From an uncultured Nocardioides sp. (GTDB lineage: Bacteria > Actinomycetota > Actinomycetes > Propionibacteriales > Nocardioidaceae), in NCBI RefSeq assembly GCF_947488515.1, contig NZ_CANKZF010000002.1, positions 342,294 to 406,293 on the forward strand: DNA of 64,000 nucleotides, written 5' to 3'. The notes under the pieces were generated by a model. The model searched no databases, had not been told where the DNA came from, and saw nothing but the letters and a program-made list of their open reading frames with translations. Every line of letters begins with the position of its first letter. The first letter of the stretch is position 1. Both the position numbers and the translations under genes were made by a program. Positions 58,926 through 64,000 of this stretch are shown here, in pieces.

Positions 58926-59667
58926 CTGGTTCCAGGAGACGGCGCTGTCCGGGTCGATGGTGCTGGCCCTCCCGGTCGCCCTGGCCGCCGGACTCATCTC
59001 GTTCTTCAGCCCCTGCGTCATCCCGCTCCTGCCGGGCTACCTGTCCTACGCCACCGGCATCTCCGGGGGAGACCTCGACCAGGCGCGCCGCGGCCGGATG
59101 GTGCTCGGCGCGACCCTCTTCGTGCTCGGCTTCTCGGTCGTCTTCGTGCTGCTGGGCAGCCTCACCGGCGCGGCCGGCGCGTGGCTGTTCACCCACACGC
59201 GCCAGCTCAACGTCGTCCTCGGGGTCATCACGATCCTGCTCGGCGTCGCGTTCCTCGGCGCGTTCGGCTTCCTGCAGCGCGACTGGCGCATCCACAAGGT
59301 GCCCGCCGTCGGGCTGGCGGCGGCGCCGCTGCTGGGCTTCCTCTTCGGTGTCGGCTGGACGCCGTGCGTCGGCCCCACCCTGGCGGCGATCAACGTGCTG
59401 TCGGTCAACGAGGCGACCGCCGCTCGCGGTGCGCTGCTCTCGGCGGTCTTCGCCCTCGGGCTCGGGCTGCCGTTCATCGCCGCGGCCTTCGCCTACCGGC
59501 GGATGCTGGGCGCGTTCGCGGTGATCCGCCGCCACCAGATGCTCGTCGTGCGCCTCGGCGGCGTGATGATGATCCTGGTCGGCATCCTGCTCGTGACCGG
59601 CTGGTGGGACCGCATCGTCCAGTGGCTCCAGCTGCAGGTCGTCCAGGGATTCACGGTGCCGGTGTGA
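58918..59667 (+). CDS. ccdA: Cytochrome c biogenesis transmembrane thiol reductant CcdA
   Basis: 249 residues, about six helices. Two membrane cysteines in the typical proline-flanked sites, FFSPCVIPLLPGY (near 29-41) and GWTPCVGPTLA (near 145-155), move electrons from cytoplasmic thioredoxin to the TlpA-like protein. It overlaps the neighbouring genes on both sides. Rv0527-like. Confidence 0.94.
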   Translation: MSDWFQETALSGSMVLALPVALAAGLISFFSPCVIPLLPGYLSYATGISGGDLDQARRGRMVLGATLFVLGFSVVFVLLGSLTGAAGAWLFTHTRQLNVVLGVITILLGVAFLGAFGFLQRDWRIHKVPAVGLAAAPLLGFLFGVGWTPCVGPTLAAINVLSVNEATAARGALLSAVFALGLGLPFIAAAFAYRRMLGAFAVIRRHQMLVVRLGGVMMILVGILLVTGWWDRIVQWLQLQVVQGFTVPV

Positions 59668-61322
59668 CCGACCTCCAGCCCGACCTCCGGCAGCGGCCCT
59701 CCGACGACCGTCAGGCGACCGCGCTCCCGATCGACCTCACGGCCCGCGAGCTGGCCCGGTGGTCGTGGCGGCAGCTCACCTCGATGCGCACCGCGCTGGT
59801 GCTGCTCCTGCTGCTGGCGCTCGCAGCGATCCCCGGCTCGGTGATCCCCCAGGAGAACATCGACTCCCTCGCGGTGTCGCAGTGGCGCGACGACCACCCG
59901 CGGCTCGCACCGATCTGGGACCGCCTCGACCTGTTCTCGGTCTACGGCTCGGTGTGGTTCGCCGCGATCTACATCTTGCTGATGATCTCGCTGGTGGGCT
60001 GCATCATCCCGCGGCTGTTCGTCTACTACCGCGCCATGCGTGCCAAGCCCCCGAAGGCGCCGCGCCACCTCTCGCGCCTGCCGGAGAGCACGTCGTACAC
60101 CACCGACGAGGACCCCGGCGCCGTGCTGGCCCGTGCCGCGCTCGTGATGAAGGGGCGGCGCTTCCGTGTCGACTACGTCGAGGACGAGTCCGACGCGGTC
60201 GCCGCCGAGCGCGGCTACCTCCGCGAGGCCGGCAACCTGGTCTTCCACCTCGCCGTGATCGTCGTGCTCGTGGGTGTTGCCGCCGGCAGCCTGTTCGGCT
60301 ACAAGGGCGGCGTCATCCTGCTCAACGGCACGGACTACGGCTTCTCCAACAACCTGACGCAGTACGACGACTTCGCCCCGGGCGCGCTCTTCGACCCCGA
60401 CGTGATGGAGCCGTTCTCCTTCAGCATCACCGACTTCGACGTCGACTGGCTCACCGAGGGCAAGCGGGCCGGGATGGCGCGCGAGTTCGTCGCCAAGCTC
60501 GACTACACGACCGAGCCGGGCGGCGAGGACAAGACGTACGACCTCAAGGTCAACCACCCGCTGTCCATCGGCGGCACCGACGTCTTCCTCATCGGTCACG
60601 GCTACGCCCCGGTCATCACGATCCGCGACGGCGAGGGCGAGGTCGCCAAGAGCGGCCCCGTGGTCTTCCTGCCGACCAACGCGCAGACGTTCGAGTCGTT
60701 CGGCGTCGTCAAGGCGCCGTTCGCCAAGCCCGGTCAGATCGGCCTCGAGGGCGCGTTCTACCCGACCTTCGCGATGGGCAGGGACGCCGACGGCAACCTC
60801 ACGATGCCGGCGTCGGTCTTCGGCGAGGCGCTGGACCCGCTCCTCTCGATGAGCCTGTGGACCGGCGACCTCGGCCTCCAGGACGGATCGGCCTCGTCGG
60901 TCTACGTGCTCGACAAGGCCGACGCCACCCAGGTGATGAAGCCCAACGGCCAGCCGTTCCGCATGGACCTGCGTCCCGGCGAGACCGCGACGCTGCCCGA
61001 CGGCCTCGGCACGGTGACGTTCGACGGCCTGCAGCGGTGGAACAAGATCCAGGTCAGCCGCAGCCCGGGTTCGTTGGTCGCGCTCTCCGGGGTCGTCGTC
61101 GCGCTCCTCGGCCTGCTGGGCTCGCTCTTCGTGCGCCCGCGCCGGATGTGGGTGCGCGCGCGCCGGCAGGACGACGGCACCACGCTCGTCGAGGTCGCCC
61201 GTCTCGACCGGTCGTCCGGTGGGGACCCCGAGGACGGCGCCGCCGAGCTCGGGGACGTCGTGGCAGCCTTGCACGAGGAGACGGGCGTGAAGACCGACAG
61301 CAACAGGAAGGACGAGTCGTGA
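59664..61322 (+). CDS. resB: Cytochrome c biogenesis protein ResB (Ccs1)
   Basis: 552 residues. Three N-terminal helices (MRTALVLLLLLALAAIPGSVIPQ; IYILLMISLVGCIIPRLF; NLVFHLAVIVVLVGVAAGSLFG), a large extracytoplasmic domain and a last helix (SLVALSGVVVALLGLLGSLF). With CcsA it forms the system-II cytochrome c synthase that attaches heme to apocytochrome. GTG 59664 overlaps ccdA (GTGA). The C-terminal 70 residues are cytoplasmic and acidic. Confidence 0.94.
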   Translation: MTDLQPDLRQRPSDDRQATALPIDLTARELARWSWRQLTSMRTALVLLLLLALAAIPGSVIPQENIDSLAVSQWRDDHPRLAPIWDRLDLFSVYGSVWFAAIYILLMISLVGCIIPRLFVYYRAMRAKPPKAPRHLSRLPESTSYTTDEDPGAVLARAALVMKGRRFRVDYVEDESDAVAAERGYLREAGNLVFHLAVIVVLVGVAAGSLFGYKGGVILLNGTDYGFSNNLTQYDDFAPGALFDPDVMEPFSFSITDFDVDWLTEGKRAGMAREFVAKLDYTTEPGGEDKTYDLKVNHPLSIGGTDVFLIGHGYAPVITIRDGEGEVAKSGPVVFLPTNAQTFESFGVVKAPFAKPGQIGLEGAFYPTFAMGRDADGNLTMPASVFGEALDPLLSMSLWTGDLGLQDGSASSVYVLDKADATQVMKPNGQPFRMDLRPGETATLPDGLGTVTFDGLQRWNKIQVSRSPGSLVALSGVVVALLGLLGSLFVRPRRMWVRARRQDDGTTLVEVARLDRSSGGDPEDGAAELGDVVAALHEETGVKTDSNRKDES

Positions 61323-62368
61323 CCGACGCACAGTGGGAGGTGTTCAGCTACGAGGCCGTCATCGGCGCCGCGGTGCTCTACTTCCTCGCGATGCTGGCCT
61401 ACTTCTTCGAGCTGGCGAGCCTGCGCACGGCGAGCAAGGAGGTCGAGACCGTGTCCGTCGGCGCGGACGGCGGTGGTGCGAGCCACGCCGTCGCGGTCGA
61501 CCAGGAGCCCGCCCCGAGCCGCCGCAGCGAGGTGGCCGGCCGGCTGGGACTCGTCCTGACCGTCTTCGCCGTCGCCGTGCACTTCGTCGCCCTCGTCGCG
61601 CGTGGCCTCGCGGCCGACCCCAACCGGGTGCCGTGGGGCAACATGTACGAGTTCACGATCTCGGGCACCTTCGTGGTCGCGCTGATCTTCGTGCTGGCCA
61701 CGCTGCGCATCGACATCGAGTGGCTCGGGCCGCTCGTCACGACCTTCGTGGTGGCCGCCCTGATGGCGGCGTTCCTCGGCCTCGACGACGCGGTGCTCCC
61801 GCTGCCCGACGCGCTCAACTCGCCCTGGCTGGTGATCCACGTGGTGTCGGCGGTGATCTCCACCGGCGCCTTCACCCTGGGGGCGCTGCTCTCGGGGCTC
61901 TACCTCGTCAAGTCGCGCTCGTCGGCGACCACCGGCTACCTCGCCCGCGTGCCCGAGCCCAAGGTCCTCGACCGGCTCTCCTACCGGATGCACGCCTTCG
62001 GCTTCCCGGTGTGGACCTTCGCGGTCCTCATCACCGGTCCGATCTGGGCGCACCAGGCGTGGGGGGCCTACTGGAACTGGGACCCCAAGGAGGTGTGGGC
62101 CTTCATCACGTGGGTGGTCTACGCCGCCTACCTGCACGCCCGCGCGACCGCGGGCTGGCGCGGCCGCAACGCGGCGATCCTGGCGCTGGTCGGGGCCGCG
62201 ACGCTGTGGTTCAACTTCATCGGCATCAACTTCTTCAGCTCCAGCAGCCAGCACTCCTACGCCGAGGGAGCCGCGCCGGAGATGTCAGTCGTCCTCCGGC
62301 TTGCGGGGCCGGTCGAGGTTGCGCAGGAAGTCGGGGTCGTCGTCGGGGCCGATCACGCGCGGGCGTGA
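61319..62368 (+). CDS. ccsA: Cytochrome c biogenesis protein CcsA/CcsB
   Basis: 349 residues, about eight helices. The heme-handling WWD motif is WGAYWNWDPKEVWAFITW near 240-257, with conserved flanking His in MYEFTIS-side and SPWLVIHVVSAVIS helices. It exports heme and joins it to cytochromes with ResB. After the usual end NFFSSSSQHSY the frame continues for about 30 residues, reading antisense through the small gene at 62285-62461. That tail may be non-functional. GTG 61319 overlaps resB. Confidence 0.93.
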   Translation: MTDAQWEVFSYEAVIGAAVLYFLAMLAYFFELASLRTASKEVETVSVGADGGGASHAVAVDQEPAPSRRSEVAGRLGLVLTVFAVAVHFVALVARGLAADPNRVPWGNMYEFTISGTFVVALIFVLATLRIDIEWLGPLVTTFVVAALMAAFLGLDDAVLPLPDALNSPWLVIHVVSAVISTGAFTLGALLSGLYLVKSRSSATTGYLARVPEPKVLDRLSYRMHAFGFPVWTFAVLITGPIWAHQAWGAYWNWDPKEVWAFITWVVYAAYLHARATAGWRGRNAAILALVGAATLWFNFIGINFFSSSSQHSYAEGAAPEMSVVLRLAGPVEVAQEVGVVVGADHARA

Positions 62369-62461
62369 CGTCCCGCCTCCGTCGAGACGACGCAGCGTCA
62401 GCCTGACGAGGAACCACACGACGACCGCGATCAGGGCGACGACGAGCAGGACCTTGAGCAT
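62285..62461 (-). CDS. 58-residue single-helix membrane protein
   Basis: Starts ATG 62461 and ends TGA 62285-62287. One membrane helix (VLLVVALIAVVVWFLVRL, residues 4-21) then a basic and acidic tail with PDDDPDFLRNLDRPRKPEDD. On this strand TACATT is 6 bases before the ATG. Its last 84 bases overlap the end of ccsA antisense, in codon register. No function is known; proteins of this shape are common small actinobacterial membrane proteins. Confidence 0.68.
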   Translation of the reverse strand: MLKVLLVVALIAVVVWFLVRLTLRRLDGGGTSRPRVIGPDDDPDFLRNLDRPRKPEDD

Positions 62462-62467
62462 TCCTCC

Positions 62468-62491
62468 AATGTAGTCGGCACGACCTAGGCT
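62468..62491. promoter_or_regulatory. Divergent leaderless promoters of two small membrane proteins
   Basis: Minus strand TACATT (62468-62473) is 6 bases before ATG 62461; plus strand TAGGCT (62486-62491) is 6 bases before GTG 62498. The two -10 boxes are 12 bases apart. Confidence 0.5.
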
Positions 62492-62497
62492 GGGGGC

Positions 62498-62761
62498 GTG
62501 AAGGAGTTCGTTGTCTACACCGCCATGCGGGTCGTGCTGTTCCTGGCGTCGTTCGGTGTCGTGGTGGGCGTGATGGCCCTCGTGTTCGACGGTCGTTACA
62601 ACCTCTTCTGGGCCGTGATCCTCGCCTTCCTGATCTCCGGCGTCGCGTCCTACTTCATCCTCAACCGGCAGCGCGAGGCCTTCGCGCGGCGCGTCGAGTC
62701 GCGCGCGTCCCGGGCGTCTGCGGCCTTCGAGGAGCGCAAGGCGCGCGAGGACCGGGACTGA
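62498..62761 (+). CDS. DUF4229 membrane protein
   Basis: 87 residues with two membrane helices (about 8-30 and 34-55) and a coiled, charged C-terminus (REAFARRVESRASRASAAFEERKAREDRD). The shape and the phrase RYNLFWAVILAFLISGVASYFIL fit DUF4229, a family of actinobacterial membrane proteins without known function. The GTG start is fixed by TAGGCT 6 bases upstream. Its stop lies inside an 11-base tandem repeat. Confidence 0.8.
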   Translation: MKEFVVYTAMRVVLFLASFGVVVGVMALVFDGRYNLFWAVILAFLISGVASYFILNRQREAFARRVESRASRASAAFEERKAREDRD

Positions 62762-62794
62762 CGCGAGCCTGACGCGAGCCTGACGCGAGCCTGA
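62758..62794 (+). repeat. 11-bp tandem repeat across the DUF4229 stop
   Basis: CTGACGCGAGC occurs three times (62758, 62769, 62780) plus a 4-base partial copy. Each copy contains TGA, and the first holds the gene's real stop. Confidence 0.85.
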
Positions 62795-62798
62795 TCCG

Positions 62799-63893
62799 GT
62801 GCCCGGTCCGATGCCGCTGCGGGTGACGCGGGGCCAGGCGCTCGCCTGGCGGATGCGTCGTCAGCACCTGCTCGCGGGTGCCGCCGACCCGACCGAGGTC
62901 GTCCGGACGCTGGCGGCGGTGTCCGTCTTCGGCTCCGACCCCGACCTGTCCGTACGCCGTCGTCTCGCGTCGCCGGGCGAGCCGGGGGAGGTGCAGCGTG
63001 CCCTCGCCGACGGTCGACTGGTGCGGACGTTCTCGTTCCGCGGATCGGTGCAGGTGATGGCGCCCGAGACCGCCGGCACCTACCTCGCGCTCCGGTCCGC
63101 GGGACGGCAGTGGGCGCTGAGGAGCTGGGTCGAGCACTACCGGCTCGCTCCCGACGAGTGGCCCGACCTGCGGGCCGTCGTCCGCGAGGTCGTCGCGTCC
63201 GGTCCGGTGCCACCGCAGGCGGTCGCCGACGTGCTCGCCGGGCACCAGCGCTTCGCCCACCTGGCGAAGGAGTTCGCGGAGCCCAACCACACCTTCCTCA
63301 AGCCCTTCGCGTGGCAGGGGGACATCGTGCTCGGCCCCGACCTCTCCGGCCCGCTGGAGCTGCAGAGCCCCGCGCTGGCGCCCGGGTGGGCCGGCGTGCC
63401 GGACCTCGACGAGGCGGGGCCGCGCGCCGTCCTCGAGTACGTCGACGCCTACGGCCCGACCACGCCGGGGCTGGTCGACCACTGGCTCGGCGGCGGGCTG
63501 AGCGCCGGTCGGAAGCGGTTGGAGCGGTGGTGGCGTGAGGTCGAGGGCGACCTCGTCGAGGTCGACGTCGAGGGCGAGGCGCGCTGGCACCTCGCGTCCC
63601 GGGTCGCCGACCTCGCGACCACGCGGCCCGAGCCGACGGTGGTGCTGCTGCCGGGCAAGGACGACTGGGTGATGGGTCCGGGCACCCAGGACCCGTGGGT
63701 CGTGCCCGCCGGGCACCGCACCGCCATGACCCGCGGGGCCAACCCCGTGCTGGTCGACGGCGTCGTGGCAGGCACCTGGCGGGTCCGGGCCGACGTGCTC
63801 GAGGTCGACGTCCCCGCGTCGGCCGGGCTGGCGGCCGAGGCGACCCGGCTGGGGTCGCTCCTCGGCGCCGACCTCGACCTCAGAACCCCGTGA
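62799..63893 (+). CDS. Winged-helix DNA-binding domain protein (HTH_42 / YcaQ-like group)
   Basis: 364 residues (352 if ATG 62811 is used). The start RVTRGQALAWRMRRQHLLAGAA, LADGRLVRTFSFRGSVQVMAPE and late LLPGKDDWVMG fit the winged-helix family PF06224, which includes the DNA interstrand-crosslink glycosylase YcaQ/AlkX and AlkX-like proteins of antibiotic gene clusters. Whether it is an active glycosylase cannot be told: I do not see the E. coli-type QXQ motif clearly. Its last 14 bases overlap the next gene tail-to-tail. Confidence 0.8.
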   Translation: MPGPMPLRVTRGQALAWRMRRQHLLAGAADPTEVVRTLAAVSVFGSDPDLSVRRRLASPGEPGEVQRALADGRLVRTFSFRGSVQVMAPETAGTYLALRSAGRQWALRSWVEHYRLAPDEWPDLRAVVREVVASGPVPPQAVADVLAGHQRFAHLAKEFAEPNHTFLKPFAWQGDIVLGPDLSGPLELQSPALAPGWAGVPDLDEAGPRAVLEYVDAYGPTTPGLVDHWLGGGLSAGRKRLERWWREVEGDLVEVDVEGEARWHLASRVADLATTRPEPTVVLLPGKDDWVMGPGTQDPWVVPAGHRTAMTRGANPVLVDGVVAGTWRVRADVLEVDVPASAGLAAEATRLGSLLGADLDLRTP

Positions 63894-64000
63894 GGTTGTA
63901 GGCCGGCTCGCGGAGGTCTGCCATCGCGGCGAAGCGTCGTACGTCGTCGTCCGTGCCCTCGACCCGCCCGGCCCGGCGCAGCTGCGGCACCGGCACGTTG
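63880..64000 (-). CDS. Unidentified gene, C-terminal 40 codons only
   Basis: On the minus strand an open frame enters at the window edge (first full codon ends at 63999) and stops at TGA 63880-63882. The peptide ends RRFAAMADLREPAYNLTGF and is basic early, aromatic at the end. Codon bias is like that of neighbours and the convergent gene overlaps by only 14 bases, which supports a real gene. No family is recognisable from this fragment. Confidence 0.55.
   Translation of the reverse strand, partial: NVPVPQLRRAGRVEGTDDDVRRFAAMADLREPAYNLTGF

Noticed and set aside
1..64000. CRISPR array, tRNA/rRNA genes, insertion sequences, prophage or attachment sites
   Set aside because: No regularly spaced repeats, transposase, integrase or RNA-gene signature was found on either strand.

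Overview
The window is a 64 kb piece of a very GC-rich actinobacterial chromosome. The gene content (Lsr2, DisA/RadA, ClpC, Rex, a BldN-like sigma factor, BldC-like HTH protein, the ribosomal mini-protein bS22 and a DUF4229 protein) and the short actinobacterial promoters point to the order Propionibacteriales, most likely Nocardioides or a close relative. The genus is an inference from gene style and order, not from a marker gene. I see no rRNA, tRNA, CRISPR array, insertion sequence, integrase or phage gene, and no stretch over 300 bases lacks a gene.

Layout. 1-1.4 kb: end of an osmoprotectant ABC transporter (permease and binding lipoprotein). 1.4-4.7 kb: a small surface-glycan-type group (glycosyltransferase, sulfotransferase, second glycosyltransferase-like protein). 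4.9-7.6 kb: metQNI-type methionine uptake operon. 7.7-13.5 kb: cofactor block (DUF2520 protein, panC, panD, nadB, nadC, coaX) supplying pantothenate/CoA and NAD. 13.6-21.8 kb: lsr2, clpC, mutY, two unknowns, disA, radA. This block follows the order Rv3603c-Rv3585 known from Mycobacterium tuberculosis. 21.9-31.6 kb: accessory stretch (LacI regulator, methyltransferase, glyoxalase-like protein and a seven-gene ebo-like operon). 31.6-42.6 kb: a block like M. tuberculosis Rv0495c-Rv0502 (cysteine-rich protein, ppx, TIM barrel, proC, BldC-like, bS22, epimerase, acyltransferase), into which TetR/ABC genes, PRODH and AcuC are intercalated. 42.6-56.2 kb: DUF5667 protein and BldN-like sigma factor, HAD hydrolase, acyl-CoA synthetase-like enzyme, glutaredoxin, rex-hemA-hemC-cobA/hemD-hemB, and a secreted lytic transglycosylase. 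56.3-62.5 kb: hemL, phosphatase, then the system-II cytochrome c maturation set (TlpA-like, CcdA, ResB, CcsA). 62.3-64 kb: two small membrane proteins, a winged-helix protein and the end of an unidentified gene.

How the genes work together. The heme genes (glutamyl-tRNA to uroporphyrinogen III, with a fused methyltransferase-HemD) are linked to the redox sensor Rex and followed by the machinery that attaches heme to cytochromes c, so heme supply, respiratory redox state and cytochrome assembly are co-located. panC-panD-coaX and nadB-nadC give CoA and NAD precursors. DisA and RadA link DNA repair to c-di-AMP signalling. ClpC is probably controlled by ClgR through an operator that doubles as the lsr2 terminator hairpin.

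The most unusual part is the ebo-like operon (24.5-31.5 kb). An inositol-phosphate-synthase-like cyclase heads it where other lineages carry a dehydroquinate-synthase-like EboD. It is joined to a UbiA prenyltransferase, two TIM-barrel isomerases, EboA, a TatD-type hydrolase and a phosphodiesterase-like protein. It lies at the junction between two blocks that are far apart in M. tuberculosis. A second notable find is a pair of intergenic hairpin elements (18973-19022 and 34826-34877) whose stems differ by compensating changes. Many genes have a TANNNT box 6-8 bases before the start codon, implying leaderless mRNAs.
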